DNA of 64,000 bases, from positions 620,001-684,000 of the forward strand of contig NZ_CP035926.1 in assembly GCF_004214815.1 (NCBI RefSeq), read 5' to 3'. The notes beneath the pieces were generated by a model, which saw only the letters and a list, made by a program, of their open reading frames with translations, searched no databases and had not been told where the DNA came from. This document shows, piece by piece, positions 1 to 8,652 of this stretch (positions are counted from its first letter, which is position 1; the number at the start of each line of letters is the position of its first letter). The position numbers and the translations under genes are program-made. Source of the stretch: Aliarcobacter thereius LMG 24486 (lineage in GTDB: Bacteria; Campylobacterota; Campylobacteria; Campylobacterales; Arcobacteraceae).

Positions 1-286
1 CAAATAAGATATCACTATTTGTTAATTCTACATAAGAGTTAAGAGCAGATTTGATAAATGATACAGGAGATATTCTAGTTGTTTTATCTGATTTAATTAA
101 GAAATTATCATCTTTATCTTTTATTGTAAGTAAAAACTCTTTATCTAAATTTTTTACTGCAACTTTATATTCAGTTTTTCTTGATTCATCTTTAGAAAAA
201 CTTTTTGCAACAAATAAAAACTCATTTTCTCCTTTTTTTGTAGGAGTATTTATTAAAATATTTTTATTGAAAACTATATGGGGCAT
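1..286 (-). CDS. trmB: tRNA (guanine-N7)-methyltransferase, N-terminal part (cut by window edge)
   Basis: Reading leftward from an ATG at 286, an open frame of 95 codons runs off the window, beginning MPHIVFNKNILINTPTKKG. Its stop is not visible. The catalytic SAM-binding domain lies outside the window, so nothing catalytic can be seen; the visible part is the long N-terminal extension that Campylobacterota TrmB proteins carry. The identification rests on this start and on gene order: in C. jejuni, as I recall it, trmB follows a fibronectin type III lipoprotein gene and a pseudouridine synthase gene, exactly as here. The ATG lies one base after the stop of the fibronectin gene, so the two are co-transcribed. 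TrmB would methylate G46 in the variable loop of tRNAs in the cytoplasm. Confidence 0.7.
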   Translation of the reverse strand, partial: MPHIVFNKNILINTPTKKGENEFLFVAKSFSKDESRKTEYKVAVKNLDKEFLLTIKDKDDNFLIKSDKTTRISPVSFIKSALNSYVELTNSDILF

Positions 287-287
287 G

Positions 288-1553
288 TTACTCTGCTATT
301 GGTAAAATTATTTTTGCTTCATTACTTGGTTCAGATACTAAACCAAATTCATCTATTGCTTGAACACTATAATTGTATTCAACACCACTTACAACATCTT
401 TATCTTCAAATCTAAAACCTTTAATACCTTTTATAATTAAAGTATCAGATATAAATATATTTTTCTTCGTTTTTTTAATTATATTATAAGCCTCTGCTCT
501 ATCATCTGCTTCTTTCCAATTTAAAATAGCTTTTTTATCCTGAATTTGTGCAAGAGTTAATACAGGTTTTGCAGGTTCAATTAAAGATTTTCCTCTTACA
601 GAACTTACATCTTCAGTGCTTTCAAGCTTATCTTTATCAACAGATATTATTTTGTAATAAAAAGATTGATTATCTTTTTTTAATTCATCTGTATATTCAA
701 CAATATCAGATTTTACTCTAGCAATTTTACTAAAACCAATTTTCTCATAAGAGCTTCTATAAATATCATAATAAATCACATCTGAAGAGTTACTCGCTTG
801 CCAAGATAGATATATTTTTTTAGGAATATTATCAGAGGCTTTTAAATTAGAAACAGGAAGAGGAAGACTTTTTGTTGTTGCTTCTAAAATCTCACTATGA
901 TTTGAATTAATATTTTCAAAAGTATAAGCTATAACTTTATATTTATAAGTTGTTCCATCTTTTAATCTTGAATCAATAAATTCAGCTGATAGTCTATTTC
1001 TTATTTTTGAGCTAACACTATTCCAATCTTTCGAACTAGGATTAAATCTTTCTACTTCATAATAAGCAACTCTTTTATCTGGATGTGGTTGCCAAATTAA
1101 TTTTACTTGTCTTGGAAGATTTGATATTGCTTGTGCAAATTTTACCTCTTCAAGTCTTGGAAGTGTTTGTACTAAGTATGCTTTTGTTGAAATTGATTCT
1201 TTATTATCTTTTAATTTTAAAGATATTTGATATATGTATTTTGTGTTTGGTTCAAGATTTTTATCTACAAAATGAGATTCAAGTCTATTTTTACCTGAGT
1301 AAATTAGTTTTAATTTAGTCTCATTTTTATCAGCATTTGCTCTATAAAAGTTATAACCTTCAACTCTTGGATCATCAACTCTTTTCCACTCAAATCCAAT
1401 TGAAGTCATAGATGGAATTGAGATAATAGAATCATAATTAACTGTCTGAAAAGTTTTATCTACTTCTGTTTTTTGATTAAATAGTGTACTTGAACAAGAA
1501 CTAAAAAGTAGAATTAAAAGTGTCAATAAGCCTATTTGTATCAATCTTCTCAT
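288..1553 (-). CDS. fibronectin type III domain lipoprotein
   Basis: A 421-residue protein with a lipoprotein signal: MRR, a hydrophobic stretch, then a lipobox FSSC with Cys20 as the lipidation site. The rest reads as about four consecutive fibronectin type III modules (roughly 45-130, 133-230, 233-325 and 330-421), recognisable by repeated patterns such as VKLIWQPHPDKRVAYYEVER, IYLSWQASNSSDVIYYDIYR and AILNWKEADDRAEAYNIIKK. It is predicted to be anchored in the outer or inner membrane facing the periplasm and to bind partners through the beta-sandwich modules; no enzymatic motif is visible. The start lies 53 bases inside the end of the upstream pseudouridine synthase gene. An ATG this far upstream is needed to keep the signal peptide, so the overlap looks real. 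Equivalent to the C. jejuni gene in the trmB cluster; its function is unknown. Confidence 0.85.
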   Translation of the reverse strand: MRRLIQIGLLTLLILLFSSCSSTLFNQKTEVDKTFQTVNYDSIISIPSMTSIGFEWKRVDDPRVEGYNFYRANADKNETKLKLIYSGKNRLESHFVDKNLEPNTKYIYQISLKLKDNKESISTKAYLVQTLPRLEEVKFAQAISNLPRQVKLIWQPHPDKRVAYYEVERFNPSSKDWNSVSSKIRNRLSAEFIDSRLKDGTTYKYKVIAYTFENINSNHSEILEATTKSLPLPVSNLKASDNIPKKIYLSWQASNSSDVIYYDIYRSSYEKIGFSKIARVKSDIVEYTDELKKDNQSFYYKIISVDKDKLESTEDVSSVRGKSLIEPAKPVLTLAQIQDKKAILNWKEADDRAEAYNIIKKTKKNIFISDTLIIKGIKGFRFEDKDVVSGVEYNYSVQAIDEFGLVSEPSNEAKIILPIAE

Positions 1554-2484
1554 CTATTTTCTCCTTGGAAAAATTCTTATTTATAAAATCTTCTAAATCT
1601 TGTGGAATATCTGCTTTAAAACATACTTTTGTTTTTTTTATAGGATGAATGATTTCTAAAAAATATGCATGTAAAAAAAAACGATTTATTTTACTTAAGT
1701 TACCCTTAAATCCATATAAAGAATCTTCAAGAATATGACGGTTAAGTGAGTTTAGATGCACTCTAATTTGGTGTGTTCTTCCTGTAAAAAGTTTGCAAGC
1801 AATAAACTCTAGCTTTTCATCAAAAGAAGTTTCAAGTTTCAAAAAAGATGTTTTTGCATATCTTGCACCATCAATTACAGCCATTTTTAATCTATTATTT
1901 GGATTTCTTCCAATATCTTTTTCTACTGTTAAATTATCTTTTAAAGGCATATCAATAATAGCAATATAGTATCTTCCAACACTTCTTTCTTCAAACTGTT
2001 TTGCTAAATTTTGATGAGCTTCATTTGTTTTTGCAATAGTTAAAATTCCACTTGTTCCTTTATCTAATCTATGCACAATTCCATGTCTTAAATCTCCACT
2101 AATAGTTGAAAGTGATATGTTTTTTAACTTCAACCAATCAACTAAAGTTGGCTCTTTTGTGCTACTTGCTTCATGAACAGTTAAGTTTGCAGGTTTATTT
2201 AAAACTAATATATCTTCATCTTCATATATTATTTTGATATCAAAATCTTTAAAAAATTCAATAATTTGACTATCTTCTTTAAAATTACTTTCAATTTGAG
2301 GTAAAAATACTTCAATATTTTGTAAAGCTTTTAATTTAAATCCATTTTTATTTATAATTTTTCCATCAACTTTTACAAAATCTTTTTTTATAAGTTGTAA
2401 GATTTGATTTCTTGAACTATCTAAACTTTGAGTTAAAAACTTATCTAATCTATCTTCTTTTTCTACAATAAAATTTTTATACAT
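1501..2484 (-). CDS. RluA/RluD-family 23S rRNA pseudouridine synthase
   Basis: A 327-residue enzyme with an N-terminal S4 RNA-binding domain (about 1-65, DRLDKFLTQSLDSSRNQI) followed by a RluA-type catalytic domain. The catalytic aspartate is Asp141 in the motif HRLDKGTSG, and the later TGRTHQIRVHL motif is also present. It isomerises specific uridines in 23S rRNA to pseudouridine. RluD-like specificity (helix 69) is suggested by the S4 domain and length but cannot be settled from sequence alone. The 3' end overlaps the fibronectin gene by 53 bases and is read through into trmB. The gene is divergent from rodA with only 19 bases between the start codons, so the two promoters must overlap each other's coding starts. 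Confidence 0.9.
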   Translation of the reverse strand: MYKNFIVEKEDRLDKFLTQSLDSSRNQILQLIKKDFVKVDGKIINKNGFKLKALQNIEVFLPQIESNFKEDSQIIEFFKDFDIKIIYEDEDILVLNKPANLTVHEASSTKEPTLVDWLKLKNISLSTISGDLRHGIVHRLDKGTSGILTIAKTNEAHQNLAKQFEERSVGRYYIAIIDMPLKDNLTVEKDIGRNPNNRLKMAVIDGARYAKTSFLKLETSFDEKLEFIACKLFTGRTHQIRVHLNSLNRHILEDSLYGFKGNLSKINRFFLHAYFLEIIHPIKKTKVCFKADIPQDLEDFINKNFSKEKIDEKIDTNRLIDTFNSTF

Positions 2485-2503
2485 ATTATGCTACTCTTTC
2501 ACT

Positions 2504-3619
2504 ATGCGACTATTTGATAAAAGAACTATCTCACACTTTGATTCTGTTTCTATAATATTAGTTTTACCACTAATAATACTATCTTATTTCCTAATTGAAG
2601 GAGTAAATGATAGTTTGGCGAATAAACAGTTGTTTTATTATACCGTTTCATTGTTTATATTCTTTTTAGTTTTTATTTTACCAATTAGAAAGAGTTTATT
2701 TATAATTCCTATTTTATATTGGTTAGCTATTATATTACTTATTTTAGTTGAGTTTATTGGGGTTACAAAACTTGGAGCTAGAAGATGGATTAGTATTCCA
2801 TTTACAGATTCAACAATTCAGCCATCAGAGATAATAAAACCAATATATATTTTGATGCTTGGTTATTTGATACAAGATAGACCACCATCAAAAGATGGTT
2901 ATGGATTTAAAGATTTTGCTTATTTTTCTATATTTATTTTAATACCATTTTTTTTAATAGCAATTGAACCTGACTTAGGAACAGCACTTGTTATGCTTTT
3001 AGTTGGTTATGGGATACTTTTTGTTATTGGAGTTAATTGGAAAATATGGCTTGCAATATTTATCTTTGTATTAACTTTTATACCATTTTCATATAGTTAT
3101 ATCTTAAAAGATTATCAAAAAAAGAGAGTTCATGATTTTATTGTTGCTGAAAAACCAAGTTACCACGTTCAGCAAAGTATTATTGCTATTGGTTCAGGAG
3201 GGCTTACAGGAAAAAATAATGATGAAGCAACTCAAACTCAATTAAAATTTCTACCTATTGCTACAAGTGATTTTATCTTTGCTTATTTAGTTGAAAGATT
3301 TGGATTTGTTTGTGGTTTTGGAGTTATTATTATATATGTATTGCTTGTTTTTCATCTGCTTAGTTACAACTTAAGTATAGCTTTTAAAAAAGATTATATA
3401 ACCAAGGTATTTGCCACAGGATTAGCACTATTAATATTTTTTAATATGAGTGTAAATATTTTAATGGTTATTGGTTTTGCACCTGTTGTTGGTATTCCTT
3501 TACCATTTTTTTCTTATGGTGGAAGTTCATTTGTAAATTTTATAGTTACATTTTCTATTTTACAAAACTTAGTTTCATATAGATATAAAGATAGTTATAA
3601 CTATGAAAGAAACTTATAA
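2504..3619 (+). CDS. rodA: rod-shape-determining peptidoglycan polymerase RodA
   Basis: A 371-residue SEDS-family membrane protein with about ten hydrophobic segments. SEDS hallmarks are visible: GARRWI near residue 90, QPSEIIKP after it, EPDLGTALVML around 155, and the C-terminal VGIPLPFFSYGGSS. It is the glycosyltransferase that polymerises lipid II during cell elongation, together with a class B PBP2 that is not encoded here. The ATG at 2504 lies 19 bases from the divergent pseudouridine synthase start. The same rodA/mrdB position next to the synthase is found in C. jejuni. FtsW is the nearest alternative, but the gene order and the lack of division genes favour RodA. Confidence 0.92.
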   Translation: MRLFDKRTISHFDSVSIILVLPLIILSYFLIEGVNDSLANKQLFYYTVSLFIFFLVFILPIRKSLFIIPILYWLAIILLILVEFIGVTKLGARRWISIPFTDSTIQPSEIIKPIYILMLGYLIQDRPPSKDGYGFKDFAYFSIFILIPFFLIAIEPDLGTALVMLLVGYGILFVIGVNWKIWLAIFIFVLTFIPFSYSYILKDYQKKRVHDFIVAEKPSYHVQQSIIAIGSGGLTGKNNDEATQTQLKFLPIATSDFIFAYLVERFGFVCGFGVIIIYVLLVFHLLSYNLSIAFKKDYITKVFATGLALLIFFNMSVNILMVIGFAPVVGIPLPFFSYGGSSFVNFIVTFSILQNLVSYRYKDSYNYERNL

Positions 3620-3621
3620 AT

Positions 3622-4371
3622 TTAGAAAAACCTGTAAAATACTTTAAATCTTAAAATAGTATCTTCTTCTGGTCTTGGATAATCTTTGTAAGCAATTCTT
3701 ATTAACTCTAAAGTATGCTCATCAAAGATTGTATATCCACTTGAAGATATGATTCTAAGATTACTTATATCACCATTTGGATGAAATGTGAATTCAACAA
3801 TATTTATACCAGATAATTTTAATCTAGCAGCTTCAATTGGATATCCTAACCTATTTAAGGCTCTTTGAGTAATTACTTGAAAGTTATTTATATTTTTTTC
3901 TAAATATGCTTTTTGTATTTTTGTAAAGTTATCATACTCTTTTCCGTAAAGTTCTCTTAGCTCGTTAAAGACTTCACTATTTCCAATATTATCTTTTTGA
4001 CTTAAAAACTGTTCTAGAGTTGAAGTTTGTAAATCTGAACTCTCTCCTAATATATTTTTTTGATTCTCTTTTGCTTCTTGTAAATCTTTTTTAAACTCTT
4101 TTTCTTTTTGTTCTTTTGGCTTTGGTTTTATTATAGGTTCTTGTTTCTTATTTTCTTTAGAAGAGGGAATTGTTTCAGTTTTAGAAGATTGTTTATCCTC
4201 TTCAAAACTCTCTTTTTGAGCTAATTTAACAAATTTTATTTCACTTGTTGAATGAGGTTTTTGTTCCTCTTTTCCTTCCTTTTTTTCAAATAACTTTGAA
4301 TAATTTAATATTATAAAAAAAGATAAATGTATTAAAATTGATATTAAAAATGCTATATAAATTCTTTTCAT
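3622..4371 (-). CDS. TonB-like energy transducer protein
   Basis: A 249-residue protein with one N-terminal membrane segment (about residues 5-24), a long Lys/Glu/Pro-rich periplasmic linker (about 30-105), and a C-terminal TonB domain. The domain signature is visible: YPIEAARLKLSGINIVEFTF, then ISSSGYTIFDEHTLELIRIA and a final YPRPEEDTILRFKVFY. TonB proteins couple the inner-membrane proton motive force to outer-membrane receptors. No exbB or exbD lies beside it, so this may be one of several TonB paralogues or a TonB/TolA-like protein with another role. It converges with rodA, the two stops lying two bases apart, and is divergent from the cytochrome b gene. Confidence 0.8.
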   Translation of the reverse strand: MKRIYIAFLISILIHLSFFIILNYSKLFEKKEGKEEQKPHSTSEIKFVKLAQKESFEEDKQSSKTETIPSSKENKKQEPIIKPKPKEQKEKEFKKDLQEAKENQKNILGESSDLQTSTLEQFLSQKDNIGNSEVFNELRELYGKEYDNFTKIQKAYLEKNINNFQVITQRALNRLGYPIEAARLKLSGINIVEFTFHPNGDISNLRIISSSGYTIFDEHTLELIRIAYKDYPRPEEDTILRFKVFYRFF

Positions 4372-4442
4372 AGTGCTGATTATAGTAGAAATATTTAAAA
4401 ATTCTATTTAGATTTATTAAAATTATATTAATATCCTTTTTA

Positions 4443-4448
4443 TATAAT
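4443..4448 (+). promoter_or_regulatory. -10 box for the cytochrome b561 gene
   Basis: A perfect TATAAT lies 27 bases upstream of the TTG start at 4475, with a strong AAAGGAG ribosome-binding site at 4462-4468 between them. As is common in Campylobacterota there is no clear -35, only an AT-rich upstream stretch. Confidence 0.5.
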
Positions 4449-4474
4449 TACAAAAAATAATAAAGGAGTTTATT

Positions 4475-5068
4475 TTGAGTAGTTTTTTGGGTGATAAAAG
4501 TTTAAATTTAAGAGTTTGGCATTGGTTGAGTTCAATTACTATTGTTGGACTTTTATTTACATATATATTTAGGCTCTCTTGGTTTGATAAAAATGATTTA
4601 GCAAATATAATAGTTACAAAACTATCTGATTTTAATATAGTAATTTCAAATGATGATGCAATATCATTAGCAAAATTAATAAGAGCAGATATGTGGCAGT
4701 GGCATTATATATTTGGATTTATATTGGTCTTTTTAATTATATTTAGATTGTTTGCTTTTTTTATTTTAAAGGAAAAGAATCCTATACAAAAAATAAAAAC
4801 AACAAATAATTCACATATAAAATTTGTAAAACTAGCACATGCAATATTTTATGTAGTTACTATTTATGTTTGTATTAGTGGAATTTTAATATTTTTTAGA
4901 GAAGATTTGGGATTAACAAAATCTAGTCTATCTTTAGTTAAAGATTTACATGAGTACTCTTTTTGGTTCTATTTATTTTTTATATTTTCTCATATAATAG
5001 GTGTTGTAAAAGCAGAAAATAGTACAGATAAAGGCTTAATAAGTGAAATGTTTAGTGGAAATAAGTAG
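4475..5068 (+). CDS. cytochrome b561-type membrane protein
   Basis: A 197-residue protein with four predicted membrane helices. Histidines typical of di-haem b-type cytochromes are placed as expected: RVWHWLS in helix 1, WQWHYIFGF in helix 2, KLAHAIFY in helix 3, and LHEYSFWF with FSHIIG in helix 4. It would carry electrons between a quinol or a periplasmic partner and an unknown enzyme. The start is TTG at 4475, chosen because AAAGGAG lies seven bases upstream and no earlier in-frame start fits. The gene is followed 15 bases later by azlC but the two have no obvious functional link. It resembles the CybB/Ni-Fe hydrogenase b-subunit family. Confidence 0.8.
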   Translation: MSSFLGDKSLNLRVWHWLSSITIVGLLFTYIFRLSWFDKNDLANIIVTKLSDFNIVISNDDAISLAKLIRADMWQWHYIFGFILVFLIIFRLFAFFILKEKNPIQKIKTTNNSHIKFVKLAHAIFYVVTIYVCISGILIFFREDLGLTKSSLSLVKDLHEYSFWFYLFFIFSHIIGVVKAENSTDKGLISEMFSGNK

Positions 5069-5083
5069 AGTAAAGAATTTTTT

Positions 5084-5752
5084 TTGAAGTTTATAAATAT
5101 TTTAAAAATCACAACTCCTATTGCTTTAGCATATATTCCACTTGGAATTGCTTTTGGAATATTTGCAGTTTCATATGAAATTCCTTGGTACTTTGCTACT
5201 TTGATGAGCTTAGTTGTATATGCAGGAAGTGCGGAGTTTTTGATTGTTGCTTTTATCATCTCTTTTGCTTCAGTTTTAGAAGTATTTATAGCAATCTTTT
5301 TGGTAAACTTAAGACATTTCTTTTATGGAATATCTATTTTAAATGATTTCAAGAACTTGAAAGGTTTTTCTAAAATATATTCAATATTTGGACTTACAGA
5401 TGAAACTTTTGCTTTATTAAAACTTGTAGATATAGATAAAGAAGAAAAACAAAAAATATATCCAATAATAACAGCCTTAGGGCATTTTTATTGGGTTTTT
5501 GGTGTTTTTTTGGGTTCATATCTTGGACAATTCTTGAAATTTGATTCAAAAGGGCTTAGTTTTATACTTACAGCACTTTTTATTGTTTTATCAATAGAGT
5601 TATACAATAAATTAAAACAAAAAAATATAGTTATAATCTCAATTTTTATTGCTTGTTTTGGACTATTCTTACCAGATAAATATATGCTTGTAATAACACT
5701 TTTTATATCAGCATTTATACTTATAATATATAAAGAGAGAATAAAAATATGA
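5084..5752 (+). CDS. azlC: AzlC-family branched-chain amino acid permease
   Basis: A 222-residue integral membrane protein. The AzlC signature is present near the N-terminus: PLGIAFGIFAVSYEIPWY followed by YAGSAEFLIVAFI, then LVNLRHFFYGIS and FGLTDETFAL. It forms the large subunit of a two-component exporter for branched-chain amino acids or analogues. The TTG start at 5084 has only a weak upstream ribosome-binding site, so translation may be partly coupled to the preceding gene. It overlaps azlD by four bases (ATGA), the usual arrangement for this pair. Confidence 0.88.
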   Translation: MKFINILKITTPIALAYIPLGIAFGIFAVSYEIPWYFATLMSLVVYAGSAEFLIVAFIISFASVLEVFIAIFLVNLRHFFYGISILNDFKNLKGFSKIYSIFGLTDETFALLKLVDIDKEEKQKIYPIITALGHFYWVFGVFLGSYLGQFLKFDSKGLSFILTALFIVLSIELYNKLKQKNIVIISIFIACFGLFLPDKYMLVITLFISAFILIIYKERIKI

Positions 5753-6087
5753 GTTCTTTTGATATAGTAATAATTATTCTCACAGCAAGTTTAGCGACAA
5801 TATTAACTCGTTTTTTACCATTTATTATTTTTAAAAAGAGTAAAAAAACTTCAAAACAGTTTTTGTTATTTGAAAAAGTGATGCCACTTATGATTATGAT
5901 AATTTTGGTTTTTTATACTTTAAAAGATATAAAGTTTATAGAATTCCCTTTTGGGATTGCTGAAATAATAGCTGTTTTACTTACAATTATTCTACATTTA
6001 AAATATAAAAATATATTTCTTAGTATTTTTTTATCAACATTTTTTTATATGATATTAGTGCAGTTTATAGTTCCAAAAATAGTATAG
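5749..6087 (+). CDS. azlD: AzlD-family small branched-chain amino acid export subunit
   Basis: A 112-residue protein with four hydrophobic segments. Its N-terminus contains ATILTRFLPFIIFK, matching the TRFLPF motif of AzlD. It starts inside the azlC stop codon (ATGA), so translation is coupled and a 1:1 complex is likely. As in other bacteria, AzlC plus AzlD act as a secondary exporter that relieves excess branched-chain amino acids; the substrate here is inferred from family membership. Confidence 0.87.
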   Translation: MSSFDIVIIILTASLATILTRFLPFIIFKKSKKTSKQFLLFEKVMPLMIMIILVFYTLKDIKFIEFPFGIAEIIAVLLTIILHLKYKNIFLSIFLSTFFYMILVQFIVPKIV

Positions 6088-6158
6088 AAACTTTAAATAA
6101 CCTTTTGCTTATATAAATTATTGTAAAATAATTACTTATTATAAAAATAGGAAAAGCA

Positions 6159-7442
6159 ATGTTTAAAAAATCTATCAAAGCTTACAGTGAAGCTTGTGAA
6201 GTAATACCTGGTGGAGTTGATTCACCAGTTAGAGCCTTTAAAGGAGTAGGGGGAACACCACCTTTTATAAAAAAAGGAAAAGGTGCTTATTTGTACGATA
6301 TTGATGGAAATAGGTATTTAGACTTTGTTCAAAGTTGGGGACCACTTATTTTTGGACATTGTGATAAAGATATAGAAAAGGCTGTTGTAAAAACTGCAAA
6401 ACTAGGTTTAAGTTTTGGTGCTCCAACAACTCTTGAGACAAAACTAGCACAAGAGATAGTTGAAATGTATGATAATATTGATAAAGTAAGATTTGTAAGT
6501 TCTGGAACTGAAGCAACTATGAGTGCTATTAGATTAGCAAGAGGAGTTACAAATAAAAATGATATTGTAAAATTTGAAGGTTGTTATCACGGTCACTCAG
6601 ACTCTTTACTTGTTCAAGCAGGTTCAGGAATGGCAACTTTTGGAAGCCCAAGTAGTCCAGGAGTTCCAGCTGATTTAACAAAACACACTCTTTTATGTGA
6701 ATATAACAATATAGAACAACTAAAAAAATGCTTTGAAGAAAGTAGTGATATTGCTTGTATAATTATTGAACCAATAGCTGGAAATATGGGATTGGTTCCT
6801 GCAAATGTTGAATTTTTACAAGTTTGTAGAGAACTTTGTAATGAACACGGTGCATTACTAATTTTTGATGAAGTTATGAGTGGATTTAGAGCAAGTTTAA
6901 AAGGTGCAAGTGGTATTTTAGATATTAAAGCAGATATTATTACTTTTGGAAAAGTAATTGGTGCTGGAATGCCTGTTGGTGCATTTGCATCAAGAAATGA
7001 GATTATGAATCAACTATCTCCAGATGGAAAGATTTATCAAGCAGGAACATTAAGTGGAAATCCAGTTGCTATGGCTGCTGGACTTGTAAGTTTAAGAAAA
7101 TTAAAGAAAAATCCAGAAATTTATGATGAATTAAGTAAAAAAACAAAAAGATTGATAAATGGTCTTAAAAAAGTTGCAGACAAAAATGCTATTCCTTTTC
7201 AAATTAATTCAAGAGGAAGTATGCTTGGATTCTTTTTTTGTGAAAAAGAGCCAAAAAACTTTAAAGATGTAGGAAATTGTAATTTTGAAAGATTTGCAAC
7301 ATTTCACAACGAGATGTTAAAAAAAGGTTTCTATTTTGCTTGTAGTCAATATGAAGCTGGATTTATATCTACAAAAATATCAAATAAAATGATTGATGAT
7401 TGCATAAAAGCTGCTGATATTGTTATGAAAAATTTAAAATAA
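6159..7442 (+). CDS. hemL: glutamate-1-semialdehyde 2,1-aminomutase
   Basis: A 427-residue class III aminotransferase that converts glutamate-1-semialdehyde to 5-aminolevulinate in the C5 haem pathway. The PLP lysine lies in [16 protein letters not shown] (around residue 268). The N-terminal [17 protein letters not shown] and the [14 protein letters not shown] motif are diagnostic for HemL rather than ArgD. The ATG at 6159 follows a GGAAAAG ribosome-binding site. It heads a short operon with ppnP (8 bases later), atpZ and a membrane gene. Confidence 0.97.
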   Translation: MFKKSIKAYSEACEVIPGGVDSPVRAFKGVGGTPPFIKKGKGAYLYDIDGNRYLDFVQSWGPLIFGHCDKDIEKAVVKTAKLGLSFGAPTTLETKLAQEIVEMYDNIDKVRFVSSGTEATMSAIRLARGVTNKNDIVKFEGCYHGHSDSLLVQAGSGMATFGSPSSPGVPADLTKHTLLCEYNNIEQLKKCFEESSDIACIIIEPIAGNMGLVPANVEFLQVCRELCNEHGALLIFDEVMSGFRASLKGASGILDIKADIITFGKVIGAGMPVGAFASRNEIMNQLSPDGKIYQAGTLSGNPVAMAAGLVSLRKLKKNPEIYDELSKKTKRLINGLKKVADKNAIPFQINSRGSMLGFFFCEKEPKNFKDVGNCNFERFATFHNEMLKKGFYFACSQYEAGFISTKISNKMIDDCIKAADIVMKNLK

Positions 7443-7450
7443 GGTAAAAA

Positions 7451-7765
7451 ATGGGAAGCTTCAAAAATGTAGAGCTAATAAAAAAAGCGAATATATATTT
7501 TGGTGGAAATGTTACAAGTAGAACTTTTATAGATACAGACGGAAGTAAAAAATCTCTTGGAATTATGATGCTTGGAACTTATACTTTTGGTACAAATGAG
7601 GCTGAAATAATGGAGATAATTAGTGGAGATGTTGAAGTTAAATTAAAAGATTCAAATGAGTGGAAAAGATATACAGATGGTAGCTCTTTTTCTATTCCAG
7701 AGAACTCTAGTTTTGAAATAAAAGTAAAAACAATAAGCGATTATTGTTGTTCTTATATAAAGTAG
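7451..7765 (+). CDS. ppnP: pyrimidine/purine nucleoside phosphorylase
   Basis: A 104-residue single-domain cupin of the DUF1255/PpnP family. Characteristic segments are visible: NVTSRTFIDTDGSKKSLGIM, then MLGTYTFGTNEAEIMEIISG, and WKRYTDGSSFSIPENSSFEI. Family members phosphorolyse a broad range of nucleosides to the base and ribose-1-phosphate in the cytoplasm. The length is normal for the family. It sits 8 bases after hemL and 6 bases before atpZ; I see no metabolic reason for the hemL linkage. Confidence 0.9.
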   Translation: MGSFKNVELIKKANIYFGGNVTSRTFIDTDGSKKSLGIMMLGTYTFGTNEAEIMEIISGDVEVKLKDSNEWKRYTDGSSFSIPENSSFEIKVKTISDYCCSYIK

Positions 7766-7771
7766 GTAAAG

Positions 7772-8092
7772 ATGAGTGAAAATAAAAATGAATTAGAAAA
7801 TAGTAAACCAAAACATAGAGATAAAATACAAGCTTTGGATAGCTTATCTGTTGGAATATCTATGGTTGCTGCTATTGTAATTGGAGTTCTAATTGGACTT
7901 GGACTAAAACATCTTACAGGTCAAACATGGACACTTTTTCTAGGAGTTTTTTGGGGAATTGCAGCAGCTGTTTTAAATGTATATAAAGCATATAAAAGAG
8001 CTCAAAAAGTTTATGAAGGTATGGAAAACGATCCAAGATATTCTCATAGAGCAAAGTATGGTGATAAATCAGTTGATGATGAAGATAAATAG
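7772..8092 (+). CDS. AtpZ/AtpI-family protein
   Basis: A 106-residue protein with a charged N-terminus and two membrane helices (about 25-45 and 50-70). The sequence VAAIVIGVLIGLGLKHLTG followed by LFLGVFWGIAAAVLNVYKAY is typical of AtpZ/AtpI proteins, which assist F1F0 ATP synthase assembly or form a cation channel with it. The ATP synthase genes are not in this window, so the gene is detached from its usual operon. The membrane gene that follows begins inside this gene's end and may be its partner. Confidence 0.75.
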   Translation: MSENKNELENSKPKHRDKIQALDSLSVGISMVAAIVIGVLIGLGLKHLTGQTWTLFLGVFWGIAAAVLNVYKAYKRAQKVYEGMENDPRYSHRAKYGDKSVDDEDK

Positions 8093-8630
8093 GGATATTT
8101 TAAACTTTGCAAAGGTTTTTATTGTTTTAAATCTTTGTCTAAGTTTTTATGCAATTCTTTTTCAAGATACAACTTGGCTTCTAAATCTTCAAGTAGCATT
8201 TTTCTCATCTTTATTTGTAACACTTGCTTCTTTTTTATCTTATAGAAAGAACATTAAAAATAGATTATCAACTTTTGAGAATAAAGAAAAAGAATCGATT
8301 GATACTAGAGATAAAATTGATGAAATAGATGATCCTTTTGACCTTTATAGTGAATATGAAGAAATCCCAGAAAATGAGCTTACAAGTGAAAAAATAAAAG
8401 AGATTATAAATGAAGAGAAGAAAAAAGTAAAACAAAATAGTATTAAAAATACAATCTTTAGTGCAGGTGGATTTGTATCTATATATAGAATTTTTGGATA
8501 TGTTTTTTTAATATTTGGTTTTTTTGCTTTAAATAACAATAATCTATTTATTCCACTTTCATTTATTATAGGACTTGGAATTGTACCTTTAGGTGTTTTA
8601 CTTATAAAACTTTTTCAGAATAAGATTTAA
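8079..8630 (+). CDS. small membrane protein following atpZ
   Basis: A protein of about 183 residues beginning MKINRDILNFAKVF. Two adjacent ATGs at 8076 and 8079 are possible starts; both overlap the atpZ stop by about 15 bases. The frame stays open further left, but only inside the strongly conserved atpZ coding region. There are two hydrophobic segments at the N-terminus, a charged middle (about 60-120, rich in Glu and Lys), and two more helices at the C-terminus. It corresponds in position to a conserved C. jejuni membrane gene beside hemL. No function is recognisable. Confidence 0.7.
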   Translation: MKINRDILNFAKVFIVLNLCLSFYAILFQDTTWLLNLQVAFFSSLFVTLASFLSYRKNIKNRLSTFENKEKESIDTRDKIDEIDDPFDLYSEYEEIPENELTSEKIKEIINEEKKKVKQNSIKNTIFSAGGFVSIYRIFGYVFLIFGFFALNNNNLFIPLSFIIGLGIVPLGVLLIKLFQNKI

Positions 8631-8652
8631 TAAAGCTACAATTTAAATTATT

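Noticed and set aside
51-305. An 84-codon plus-strand frame
   Set aside because: It lies opposite the trmB and lipoprotein ends, has no homology pattern and no ribosome-binding site.
7977-8078. Longer start for the membrane gene after atpZ
   Set aside because: It lies wholly inside atpZ in another frame, and the two ATGs at 8076 and 8079 suit the overlap better.
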